From the NCBI RefSeq assembly GCF_030818775.1, contig NZ_JAUTAU010000001.1:1120001-1184000 (forward strand): a stretch of 64,000 bases of DNA, given 5' to 3'. Positions 56,459 through 64,000 of this stretch are shown piece by piece. How positions within the stretch are numbered: position 1 is the stretch's first letter; each line of letters starts with the position of its first letter. The position numbers and the translations under genes were made by a program. The notes beneath the pieces were generated by a model that was not told the origin of the DNA, did not search any database, and saw nothing but the letters and a program-made list of their open reading frames with translations. This DNA comes from Bacillus sp. SORGH_AS_0510. GTDB taxonomy: Bacteria; Bacillota; Bacilli; Bacillales; Cytobacillaceae.

Positions 56459-56641
56459 GGCTCTGTTAACCATGCCTGTTGATTTCCGCTCCAGGCACGA
56501 GCGGTTCGTGGGTGTTTCGGCGAGCCTCCTCGACGCAAGCGTCTGCGGGGTCTCCCCAGAACCATACTCCTACAGGAGTCTTCGTCCCTTCCGCTCCAAT
56601 CAACAGTATGTATAAATCAACACTGTTCTTTAACACAGCTT
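56459..56641. mobile_element. MITE-like non-coding element
   Basis: About 183 bp with imperfect terminal inverted repeats. Left GGCTCTGTTAA, seven bases, GTTGATTT; right end, read in reverse, AGCTGTGTTAA, eight bases, GTTGATTT. An internal arm CCGCTCCAATCAAC (56591-56604) also mirrors the left. The inside is GC-richer than its surroundings and has no credible gene. A similar GTTGATT-GGAGCGG word family is familiar from Bacillus genomes, as far as I remember. Confidence 0.6.
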
Positions 56642-56844
56642 TTTTATAAAAAATGGCCAAGCCGGATGCTTGGCCTTTTGTGCGATAGGCAGTCACTTGA
56701 GTGTAATCTAATCTGCACTCTTATAGGTACTTTAGAACTATAACTCCGAGAGGTGTTCATGAGTATAAATAATCATTTCCGAGCCTAAGCCCTGACCATT
56801 TGCTCCTGTTTAGCATAAATAAACAGTAAAGGAGAGGATTAGCC

Positions 56845-58092
56845 ATGAATATTATTCAAAAACTTATTCCTGCTTCACATACGGAAACTCGCCCCGGATT
56901 GAAATTGGTTCCGGAGTACATTACCATTCATGAAACAGATAATACAAGCAGGGGGGCTGACGCGGAGGCGCATGCAAGGCTACAGGAACGAGGGAACAGC
57001 CGGACTGCCTCGTGGCATCTGCAGGTTGACGATCATGAAGTGATTCAATCCATACCATTCAATGAAGTGGCATGGGCTGCAGGCGATGGGAGGAATGGAC
57101 CTGGTAACAGAAAGTCCATCCACATCGAAATGTGTGTGAATGAGGATGGCAATTATGAAAAAACGGTTGCAAATACGGTGGAAGTCGTCCAATATTTGAT
57201 GAACCTCTATAATATTTCGATTAATAAAATCGTGCCTCACAAACATTGGACAGGTAAGAACTGCCCAAGAAATCTTTTGCCAAACTGGGATAATTTTATT
57301 GACCGCTGCAAGGGAGAAGCGAGCAAATGGGTCAAGCAAGGCACAAATCAGTGGTCTTACTACAACGGCAATAGCAAGAAGACGGGCTGGGTAAAAGTGG
57401 ACAATAAGTGGTATTATCTCGATGCTGCTGGAGTTATGCAAACTGGCTGGGTAAAAGTATCTAATAAATGGTATTATCTTGATCCGACAGGCGTCATGAA
57501 GACGGGCTGGGTGAAGGTGGACAATAAATGGTATTATCTTGATTCGACAGGTGCCATGAAGACGGGCTGGGTGAAAGTGGACAATAAATGGTATTATCTT
57601 GATTCTTCAGGCGTTATGAAGACGGGCTGGGTGAAAGTGGACAATAAATGGTATTATCTTGATTCGACAGGTGCCATGAAGACCGGCTGGGTGAAGTATA
57701 ACTCCAAATGGTATTTTCTGAAGGAAAACGGGGAAATGGCGACCGGCTGGATTCAGGACAAGGGCAAGACATATTACCTAAATCCCGACGGAGCAATGAT
57801 GATTGGGACCCAAACCATCGCTGGCAAGGAATATACCTTCGGGGCCGACGGTGCCCTACTTAAAGGAGAGGATTCGCCGCCATCAGAGGAGAATCCCAAT
57901 TCTGATGCCGGTAGCAGCGACGAAACGGACGAAAAGACGGACCCCGATGTCGGTAATAGCGATGGAACAACGGAGGCAGAGAACGACCCAGGTGCAAGAG
58001 GGAGCGACGGAATAGGCGCAAATGCAGATCCCAATCCCGCCAGCGTTGATCTATCGGGCGCTAATGCAAAGGAAGATACCAGCAACCCATAG
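56845..58092 (+). CDS. N-acetylmuramoyl-L-alanine amidase with choline-binding repeats
   Basis: 415 aa; ATG behind AAAGGAGAGG. Amidase_2 (PGRP-like) domain at about 1-160: zinc ligands H29 (YITIHETDN) and a C-terminal PHKHWTGKNCP with C140, plus WHLQVDD. About eight nearly identical GW/YY repeats follow, each about 20 residues (GWVKVDNKWYYLDSTGAMKT and relatives). The last ~70 residues are a low-complexity acidic tail rich in Asp, Gly, Ser. Unlike the other choline-binding proteins here, no signal peptide is visible, as in phage endolysins and CwlA-type amidases. Export by holin-like or lysis route is therefore possible. Isolated gene next to a MITE-like element. Confidence 0.85.
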   Translation: MNIIQKLIPASHTETRPGLKLVPEYITIHETDNTSRGADAEAHARLQERGNSRTASWHLQVDDHEVIQSIPFNEVAWAAGDGRNGPGNRKSIHIEMCVNEDGNYEKTVANTVEVVQYLMNLYNISINKIVPHKHWTGKNCPRNLLPNWDNFIDRCKGEASKWVKQGTNQWSYYNGNSKKTGWVKVDNKWYYLDAAGVMQTGWVKVSNKWYYLDPTGVMKTGWVKVDNKWYYLDSTGAMKTGWVKVDNKWYYLDSSGVMKTGWVKVDNKWYYLDSTGAMKTGWVKYNSKWYFLKENGEMATGWIQDKGKTYYLNPDGAMMIGTQTIAGKEYTFGADGALLKGEDSPPSEENPNSDAGSSDETDEKTDPDVGNSDGTTEAENDPGARGSDGIGANADPNPASVDLSGANAKEDTSNP

Positions 58093-58143
58093 ACATAGGA
58101 CAGGTCAAAACAACAAATGTGGAGACCAATTCATATACAGAAA

Positions 58144-58187
58144 AAAGGGACTGTCCAACATAAAGTTCGACAGCCCCTTTCTTTTTT
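58144..58187. terminator. Bidirectional terminator
   Basis: AAAGGGACTGTCCAAC (58144-58159) pairs with the stretch starting GTTCGACAGCCCCTTT (58164), with flanking A and T runs, between the amidase and the convergent SGNH-like gene. Confidence 0.8.
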
Positions 58188-58191
58188 ATTG

Positions 58192-59295
58192 TTAATCTTC
58201 TAGAACATATCTCTCTTTAATCGTACTCACTTTTTTTAATTGCTTGATATCGAAGCTGGTGATTTGCTTTTCAAAATTTTGCAGTTTTGCTGCGTATTCC
58301 TTTTCTGATTGGATGGGTTTATTTATAGCCAAGTAATCAATAATCCAGTTATTGATAAATTGATAATAATGAACCGTATCCCCTTGATAATTTTCGATAT
58401 TATACGTTATTTCCTTCATATCCTGAAAATCGTAGACCTCTATGTTAGGATATTTTTTCGTCAGCTCAAAAACCGCTTTTTTGAATTTCAACCTTTCTGT
58501 CAGGTACTTAGGATTTTTTTTATAGTAAGAAACATGGTTATAAATTGGATATGGCGCATAAAATAAGGTGAATTTTGTATTCGGATGCGCCTTGACGAGC
58601 GGTAGTACATTCTCCTTAAAGGACTTTAGCTGAACAGACGAATGCTCATATTCTGGAAAATCGGGAACAGGCTGCACTCCATTTAAATACGCTTGGATAT
58701 GGTCAAACGATTCAATGGGAGCGACTTGACCGAATTTATACAGCGTTTCAACTTCACGCCATAGTTTACTCCCCTCACGATTCGCCATCATGTTTTTATA
58801 AAAAACATCCACTGAGTAAGAATTAAACAAGTATCTAATATCATTGATTTTAGTCCGGTCGTACATATAGGTTGGAAAATCGCTTGGGGGAGGCATAACC
58901 CAATCAGGCTCACCTGCAAAGGAGTAATAATTCAACTCCCAAATCACCCGTTTCAAGCCAGGCTTGTCGCGTAGTGCTGCTTCTGCCACCATTGACTGCT
59001 CTTTGGCGGTGGAGGCCGGCAGGGAAGCGTTGAACGTTTTGGCACCAAGCTTTTCATCAGCATAGCTTTCGCGGAAATTCCTCCCCATCGAAGTAGCAGT
59101 AAAAAGCGTATCGTAATCCTGATTTTTCAAAAGACCAGGCATTTGATAGCGTTCAGTCGCCGCATATTGCGGCCGATATAGTTCTGCTTTGCGGAAATAA
59201 AATAACGGGTCAAGGATGTACATAATCACCGCAATTCCCAAAAAAATCGCAGCAGACAAGATTGCCACTATTGAAAGAAATTTTTTATGTGACAT
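58192..59295 (-). CDS. Membrane-anchored SGNH/DltD-like partner of an MBOAT acyltransferase
   Basis: 367 aa; one N-terminal transmembrane helix (VAILSAAIFLGIAVIMYIL) followed by an extracytoplasmic domain. TLFTATSMGRNF may hold the nucleophile block. A C-terminal VHYYQFINNWIIDYL may hold the catalytic His. Pairs of MBOAT protein and anchored SGNH-type protein acylate wall or capsular polysaccharides. Gap of 12 bp to the MBOAT gene, so co-transcribed. Substrate unknown. Confidence 0.65.
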   Translation of the reverse strand: MSHKKFLSIVAILSAAIFLGIAVIMYILDPLFYFRKAELYRPQYAATERYQMPGLLKNQDYDTLFTATSMGRNFRESYADEKLGAKTFNASLPASTAKEQSMVAEAALRDKPGLKRVIWELNYYSFAGEPDWVMPPPSDFPTYMYDRTKINDIRYLFNSYSVDVFYKNMMANREGSKLWREVETLYKFGQVAPIESFDHIQAYLNGVQPVPDFPEYEHSSVQLKSFKENVLPLVKAHPNTKFTLFYAPYPIYNHVSYYKKNPKYLTERLKFKKAVFELTKKYPNIEVYDFQDMKEITYNIENYQGDTVHYYQFINNWIIDYLAINKPIQSEKEYAAKLQNFEKQITSFDIKQLKKVSTIKERYVLED

Positions 59296-59307
59296 TTTGT
59301 TAGCTCC

Positions 59308-60750
59308 TTAAAATTTAAAGTATAAAAATTCGCTGACCCTGTTTAGATACAGCAGGGAAATCACGGCAATCAAGCTGATAAACACAGCGAGGCGTAGGTT
59401 TGGCTTGAACGTATTTAAGCGTTCTATGGAATTTTTCGCAAATAAAACGATTCCCAGAATGAATGCAAAGAGCACCACTAATTTCAGATCAAAATAATAC
59501 ATTTCAGGTATGAAATGGGTGCCGAGCCGCTCGTTAAATATGGCAGTCAATCCCGGAGGGAAATGGAACCCCTGAATGGTGAACATCTTAGTGAGCATCA
59601 ACTTTGCAGTTGCCAAATCGGGTGAACGGAAGAAAACCCAGGCGATATGGACAAAGAAAAACGTGACAAACCAGGCAACAAATTTGGGAAGTCTTAAATT
59701 AAAGGATTTCCAAAAACGATAAATAACACTGGCAACCCCATGCATAATCCCCCAAATAACAAAGGTCCATCCGGCCCCGTGCCAGATACCGCTGACAAAG
59801 AAAATAATAAACAGATTCACATAAGTCCTTAAATTCCCTTTTCTGCTACCGCCAAGCGGAATATATAGATAATGGGTGAAGAACCGACCCAAAGTCATAT
59901 GCCATCTGCGCCAGAATTCCTGAATGTCCAGCGACCGATAAGGTGAATCGAAGTTAACCGGTAACTTGATATTGAAGAATAATCCTAAACCTATGGCCAT
60001 GTCGCAATAACCGCTAAAATCAAAATACAACTGTATGGTGTAGGCCAAGGTGGTAACCCAGCTATCATAAAGCGTCAGGTGGCCAATATTGCCATAGCCG
60101 GAATTTGCCCAACCGGCGAATGTATCGGCAATGATTACCTTTTTAAACAGGCCGATTGAAAAAATATACAGGCCCGCAGCAATATTGTTTAATTTAATCT
60201 TATAATTAGTTCCATCATGAAGCTGGTCAATGATTTCCCTGTGGTGGACTATTGGACCAGCAATCAGGTGCGGGAAAAACGTTACGAAAAAGGCATAATC
60301 GAGCAAGGTGTATTCCTTCGTCCCTTCCCGGAAGGTATCGACCAAATAAGCAATTTGCTGAAACGTAAAGAAGCTGATTGCCAAAGGCAATGCAAGGTTC
60401 AGGAGGGAAATATCTGTTCTGAAAACGGCATTGATATTGGTCATAAAGAAATCATAATACTTGTAATAGCCCAAGAGGCAGATGTTGAACAGGATGCCAA
60501 GGGTCAGAATCAGTCTTCTAACAGCAACGCTCTGAAGTTTATTCAGAATTGTTGCCAGAGTGAAATTGACGGCAATCGATGAAAGGATAATCGGCAAATA
60601 CTTGACATTCCAATAGCTGTAAAAATAAAGATTAGCGATGATAAAGAATATTTTCGCGATATTTTTATTTTTCAAATTCAAAAGCAGGTAATATCCCGCG
60701 AATACGACGGGGAAGAACCCGAGAATAAATATGTAGGAATTAAATAGCAC
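59308..60750 (-). CDS. MBOAT-family O-acyltransferase (AlgI/DltB-like)
   Basis: GTG at 60750 behind AGGGGG gives the typical start VLFNSYIFILGFFPVVFAGY; the longer upstream reading adds sequence unlike the family. 480 aa with about ten transmembrane segments. Catalytic-region motifs: RRWHMTLGRFFTHYLYIPLG and ISGIWHGAGWTF-like VSGIWHGAGWTFVIWG with the conserved His. Transfers acetyl or acyl groups across the membrane for polysaccharide O-acylation. Paired with the SGNH-like gene downstream. Confidence 0.87.
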   Translation of the reverse strand: MLFNSYIFILGFFPVVFAGYYLLLNLKNKNIAKIFFIIANLYFYSYWNVKYLPIILSSIAVNFTLATILNKLQSVAVRRLILTLGILFNICLLGYYKYYDFFMTNINAVFRTDISLLNLALPLAISFFTFQQIAYLVDTFREGTKEYTLLDYAFFVTFFPHLIAGPIVHHREIIDQLHDGTNYKIKLNNIAAGLYIFSIGLFKKVIIADTFAGWANSGYGNIGHLTLYDSWVTTLAYTIQLYFDFSGYCDMAIGLGLFFNIKLPVNFDSPYRSLDIQEFWRRWHMTLGRFFTHYLYIPLGGSRKGNLRTYVNLFIIFFVSGIWHGAGWTFVIWGIMHGVASVIYRFWKSFNLRLPKFVAWFVTFFFVHIAWVFFRSPDLATAKLMLTKMFTIQGFHFPPGLTAIFNERLGTHFIPEMYYFDLKLVVLFAFILGIVLFAKNSIERLNTFKPNLRLAVFISLIAVISLLYLNRVSEFLYFKF

Positions 60751-61051
60751 TTCTGAACCCCCTAATGATGATATATAGGGGATATTATAACATAGGAGCA
60801 AGGTCGTGCACATATTGTCGAAATGAATACTGAAAAACGCAAATCGGTCCGTGGCAATTTCAATGATTCTGTAACTTTTGTATTGTTTACTTATCCAATT
60901 TTCATGGTATATTAATTGATACATCTGTGGTTTTAGGTAGAAGCTAAAAATGCCGAATCGTTAATAGATGTATAAAAAAGATCCTAAACTCTGAGGATGG
61001 TAAAAATAATCTTTTCAAAAGGTAATTTCATGCATAAAAGAGGTGTGAACA
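60751..61051. promoter_or_regulatory. Divergent intergenic region (MBOAT pair and gtaB)
   Basis: About 300 bp with no gene. A possible + strand promoter is TTTACT (60886-60891), 16-bp spacer, TATATT (60908-60913), giving a leader of about 130 bases to gtaB. The MBOAT promoter is not resolved. Confidence 0.4.
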
Positions 61052-61939
61052 ATGTCGATTAAAAAAGCGGTAATTCCCGCAGCAGGCTTGGGGACAAGGT
61101 TTCTTCCGGCCACAAAGGCGCAACCGAAAGAGATGCTCCCGATTGTCGATAAACCGACGATCCAATATATTGTGGAAGAGGCGGTCGCCTCAGGTGTGGA
61201 AGATATCATTATTGTGACCGGCAGAAATAAGCGGGCGATTGAGGATCATTTTGATTTTTCGATTGAGTTAGAAATGGAGTTAGAGGAAAAAGATAAACAA
61301 GAAATGTTGAAAATGGTGAAAGAAATTTCTAATATGGTTAACATTCACTATATAAGGCAGAAGAAACCATTAGGACTTGGGCACGCAGTGCAATGTGCAA
61401 GCAGGTTTATTGGAAATGAGCCATTTGCTGTCTTATTGGGTGATGACATAGTGAAAAGCGATACACCTTGCTTAAAACAATTAATTGATATTCACGAACA
61501 ATACGGCTGCAGTGTCATTGGTACAAAAATAATGCCAGATGAAGAACTACATAAATATGGAGTTATTAAACCAAACAATAAAGATATATCCAGTAAAATT
61601 GTTGAGGTAAAGGATATGGTTGAGAAGCCGAGAGAAAATGCCCCTTCTAATTTTGCGGTCATGGGTAGATATATTTTAACACCAGAAATATTTAATTACT
61701 TGCAAGATGTTGAGGTTGGCTATGGTGGGGAGATTCAGTTAACCGATGCTCTTAGAAAAATGGCAGAAAATGAAAAAGTCCTTGCATATGCTTTCGATGG
61801 AATTCGATATGATGTTGGTGATAAATTTGGTTTCCTACAAGCAACAATCGAATTTGCTCTCCAGAGAGACGATTTACGAGACTCATTAGTTGGTTATTTA
61901 AAGGAATTAAGTAAGAAAGATTATCTTCCATTTACTTAA
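61052..61939 (+). CDS. gtaB: UTP-glucose-1-phosphate uridylyltransferase
   Basis: 295 aa; ATG behind AGAGGTGTG. Signature [20 protein letters not shown], then [30 protein letters not shown] and [20 protein letters not shown]. It makes UDP-glucose for glucosylation of teichoic acid and glycolipids. Monocistronic, with a strong terminator. Very clear family match. Confidence 0.94.
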   Translation: MSIKKAVIPAAGLGTRFLPATKAQPKEMLPIVDKPTIQYIVEEAVASGVEDIIIVTGRNKRAIEDHFDFSIELEMELEEKDKQEMLKMVKEISNMVNIHYIRQKKPLGLGHAVQCASRFIGNEPFAVLLGDDIVKSDTPCLKQLIDIHEQYGCSVIGTKIMPDEELHKYGVIKPNNKDISSKIVEVKDMVEKPRENAPSNFAVMGRYILTPEIFNYLQDVEVGYGGEIQLTDALRKMAENEKVLAYAFDGIRYDVGDKFGFLQATIEFALQRDDLRDSLVGYLKELSKKDYLPFT

Positions 61940-61954
61940 GGAATGAATAAATTT

Positions 61955-61997
61955 AATGACCTTCTCCTTTGTTGGAGAAGGTCATTCGTGTATTTTT
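61955..61997 (+). terminator. Terminator of gtaB
   Basis: AATGACCTTCTCC (61955-61967) and GGAGAAGGTCATT (61973-61985) form a perfect stem; a T7 run follows shortly. Confidence 0.85.
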
Positions 61998-62029
61998 TTA
62001 TAAAATTAGAATGTATAATATTCAACTTC

Positions 62030-62159
62030 GAGAATTGTCTAGCTCCAGCGCCTAGCCCCTCGGGTCAAATAACCTTCGGCAATAAAAGTCAAAGGGCGGA
62101 CTTTTCTTGCCGAAGAACATTTGCCTGTCGGGGCTGACCAAGGCGCTTGCGCTTTTCTT
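62030..62159. repeat. Intergenic palindromic repeat, copy 3
   Basis: Same element as at 25681-25809 and 30247-30441. Outer arms CAGCGCCTAGCCCC/GGGGCTGACCAAGGCGCT; inner stem CTTCGGCAA/TTGCCGAAG; small AAAGTC/GACTTT stem. Confidence 0.85.
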
Positions 62160-62230
62160 GTGACAGTCTGTTAATATTTTAACAATTTCATAACATTGTT
62201 GATACAAAGGCTATAAACCAATGATTTCTA

Positions 62231-62259
62231 TTTTCTTTAAAAATGACTTATGTTATAAT
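62231..62259 (+). promoter_or_regulatory. Promoter of the second tagO gene
   Basis: Extended -10 TGTTATAAT (TATAAT at 62254-62259), with a weak -35 TTTTCT (62231-62236) at 17 bp. Confidence 0.6.
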
Positions 62260-62390
62260 CCATATGGGCAACAGGAGTTTTTAACTCTATTATAATAGTT
62301 AATAGGAAGAATCACTTTTATATCCCCATTTTGCCTATACACAATTCCTATAAAACTAACAAAATAGGCAAGAAAAAAATCGGGAGGATT

Positions 62391-63455
62391 ATGATGATAT
62401 ACATCACCTTAATAGTTTGCTTTATAAGTTCTATACTTCTTACTCCTTTAGTTAAGAAACTTGCATTTAAAATAGGGGCAACTGACCGCCCAAATCATAG
62501 AAAAGTTCATCAGAAAATTATGCCGCGCCTTGGCGGATTAGCCATTTATTTAAGCTTCATTATTGGTATGTTAGTCATTCACCCAGGAGGACAATATGCT
62601 ACTCCGATTATTATCGGAAGTATCATCATAGTTGTTACTGGTATACTGGATGATATTATGGAGCTTTCAGCGAAAGTTAAGTTTATCGCGCAAATTGCTG
62701 CTGCCGGAATCGTTGTTATTTGGGGCGGTGTCCATGTTCAATTTATCAACTTGCCTTTCGGAGGACAAGTTGAATTTGGATACTTAAGTATCCCTTTGAC
62801 TATTATTTGGATCGTAGGTATCACTAATGCAATTAATTTGATTGATGGTTTGGATGGCCTTGCTGCAGGTGTTTCTTCCATTGCACTCATTACCATTTCT
62901 GGAATGGCCATTATAATGGGAGATGGATATGTAACAGCTGTTGCTTCAATCGTCCTTGCAAGTACATTAGGATTTTTACTTTACAATTTCCACCCAGCGA
63001 AAATCTTTATGGGTGATACAGGTGCCTTATTCTTAGGCTATATGATTAGCGTATTATCATTATTAGGCTTTAAGAACGTTACACTAATTTCCTTTATCGT
63101 TCCGATTATTATTCTAGGAGTTCCGATTTCTGATACATTTTTTGCGATTATTCGCCGAATTGTAAATAAGAAGCCATTATCGGCACCAGATAAATCACAT
63201 TTACACCACTGTCTACTTCGAGCAGGTTTTACTCACAGACAGACGGTATTGATGATCTATGCTATGGCTGCATTCTTTGGTTTAGCTGCAATCATCTTTT
63301 CACAAGCAAAACTATTGGGTGGTTTTTTCTTCATCCTCATTCTTTTAATTATCATTGAACTCTTCGCAGAAATGATAGGGCTGATGGGTAAAAACTATCG
63401 TCCATTGATCAAAATGATGCGCGTTCTATTAGTTACAACCGTAAGAAATAGGTAA
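62391..63455 (+). CDS. tagO: Undecaprenyl-phosphate GlcNAc-1-phosphate transferase (TagO/WecA), copy 2
   Basis: ATG at 62391 follows CGGGAGG; the frame is open further upstream but without a site. 354 aa, exactly the length of copy 1, with the same loops: HQKIMPRLGG, LDDIMELSAKVKFIAQ, NAINLIDGLDGLAAG, FMGDTGALFLGY and SHLHHCLLRAG. Sequence is highly similar across the whole length, with more divergence at the C-terminal tail. It has its own promoter and terminator. One copy may serve teichoic acid and the other a choline-bearing or secondary polymer; that division is speculation. Confidence 0.9.
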   Translation: MMIYITLIVCFISSILLTPLVKKLAFKIGATDRPNHRKVHQKIMPRLGGLAIYLSFIIGMLVIHPGGQYATPIIIGSIIIVVTGILDDIMELSAKVKFIAQIAAAGIVVIWGGVHVQFINLPFGGQVEFGYLSIPLTIIWIVGITNAINLIDGLDGLAAGVSSIALITISGMAIIMGDGYVTAVASIVLASTLGFLLYNFHPAKIFMGDTGALFLGYMISVLSLLGFKNVTLISFIVPIIILGVPISDTFFAIIRRIVNKKPLSAPDKSHLHHCLLRAGFTHRQTVLMIYAMAAFFGLAAIIFSQAKLLGGFFFILILLIIIELFAEMIGLMGKNYRPLIKMMRVLLVTTVRNR

Positions 63456-63466
63456 TAGACTTGTTA

Positions 63467-63493
63467 AGTCTGGCCCTTTGGTCAGGCTTTTTT
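63467..63493 (+). terminator. Terminator of tagO copy 2
   Basis: A short stem around TCTGGCC/GGTCAGG (63468-63486), followed by a run of Ts. Confidence 0.65.
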
Positions 63494-63534
63494 GACCTTT
63501 AAATAGATTCTGTCTGTCACCAAAAAATAACATA

Positions 63535-63566
63535 AAAAAGCCGTATCATTCTATGATACGGCTTAC
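63535..63566 (-). terminator. Terminator of the LCP gene
   Basis: AAGCCGTATCAT pairs with ATGATACGGCTT around 63538-63564; in leftward reading a T run follows. Confidence 0.85.
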
Positions 63567-63570
63567 TAGT

Positions 63571-64000
63571 TTAGTTATTATCTGAAGAGCTATCCGCGGT
63601 GCTGTCTGTCTCTGAATCAGTACTCTCACTATTTGTATCTTTATCAATAATCGTTGAATCTGTACCAAGATGTGCTTTTAAAATAGACTTTGTTTCCTCT
63701 AAGTTCTCTTCATCAAGTTTGTAATAATAAACTCTTTTGATATACGTATCTTCACCTTTTAAATTTAACGTATCAATCGTTAATCCACTACCCGCTAAAC
63801 CATAGTCAATTAATGATTTCATATCGTTAAAGGACATGTTGGTTTGCATATTATCGCCTACTGCTTGGATTATATCGGTGTGTTTTGAGAAGGATTTAAT
63901 CGATAATGCTTTTTTAACAATCGCTTTGATAATCTCCTGCTGTCTCATCCCTCGCATAATATCGGTATCCTTATGACGGGTTCTTGCGAGAGCAAGTGCC
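63571..64000 (-). CDS. LytR-CpsA-Psr (LCP) family ligase, C-terminal part only
   Basis: The frame is open through the right window edge, so the start lies beyond 64000. The visible 143 codons begin ALALARTRHKDTDIMRGMRQ, the conserved C-terminal LCP block (ARTRHKDTD and RGxRQQEII), followed by FNDMKSLIDYGL and an acidic Ser/Thr/Asp-rich tail. LCP proteins attach teichoic acids or capsular polymers to peptidoglycan, the last step for the polymers made by this locus. The TagTUV subtype cannot be told from the tail. Confidence 0.88.
   Translation of the reverse strand, partial: ALALARTRHKDTDIMRGMRQQEIIKAIVKKALSIKSFSKHTDIIQAVGDNMQTNMSFNDMKSLIDYGLAGSGLTIDTLNLKGEDTYIKRVYYYKLDEENLEETKSILKAHLGTDSTIIDKDTNSESTDSETDSTADSSSDNN

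Noticed and set aside
56466..56696. Leftward 76-codon frame
   Set aside because: It lies within the MITE-like element and matches its repeat arms, not a protein family.
60751..60924. Longer N-terminus of the MBOAT gene
   Set aside because: The additional 58 residues are not family-like; GTG at 60750 has a strong site and the standard start sequence.

Overview
The window looks like chromosomal DNA of a low-GC, endospore-former-type Firmicute (Bacillaceae). The reasons are strong GGAGG-type ribosome binding sites, frequent TTG starts, many hairpin-plus-T-run terminators, an immune-inhibitor-A metalloprotease, and TagO/TagA/TagD/GtaB/LCP wall-polymer genes. I see no rRNA, tRNA, transposase or phage structural genes. 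The left gene (1-1641) and the right gene (63571-64000) run off the window.

Region A (1-15709) is a divergent cluster I read as one NTP-driven system. Leftward run: a secreted von Willebrand A (VWA) protein, a 1130-aa tubulin/FtsZ-like protein, a large orphan protein, a multi-spanning membrane VWA protein, a small beta-rich protein, a zinc-ribbon P-loop GTPase and a GAP1-N2-like partner. Rightward run: a 49-aa membrane peptide, a zinc-ribbon membrane protein and a single-pass, repeat-like helical protein. The GTPase and its partner resemble families (double-GTPase 2, GTPase-associated protein 1) proposed to act in conflict or signalling systems. This exact combination with tubulin-like and VWA genes is my main candidate for an undescribed system.

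Region B (15757-20858) holds small membrane proteins, a CPBP protease and a secreted M6 metalloprotease.

Region C (21411-45938) is a surface-protein island. Seven secreted proteins carry choline-binding-type GW/YY repeats: two subtilases, two glucosaminidases, an M14 carboxypeptidase (frameshifted), an NlpC/P60 hydrolase and a leucine-rich-repeat protein. Among them sits a licA/licB/licC-like operon for choline uptake and activation, followed by a 52-bp tandem palindrome array and a frameshifted NERD gene.

Region D (46014-64000) is a wall-polymer locus: TagD, a TagB/TagF-like transferase, a Wzx/TacF-like flippase, a GT2, LicD, an O-antigen-ligase-like protein, TagA, a GT4, two TagO paralogues, an eighth choline-binding protein (amidase), an MBOAT/SGNH-like acylation pair, GtaB and an LCP ligase. 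Together C and D suggest a wall or membrane polymer decorated with phosphocholine (LicB-LicA-LicC-LicD) that anchors the choline-binding enzymes non-covalently, as in pneumococci. That would be unusual for this group of organisms.

Non-coding structure: three copies of a ~130-bp intergenic palindromic repeat with paired base changes in its stem, a ~180-bp MITE-like element, the 52-bp array, and several inverted repeats in promoter regions.
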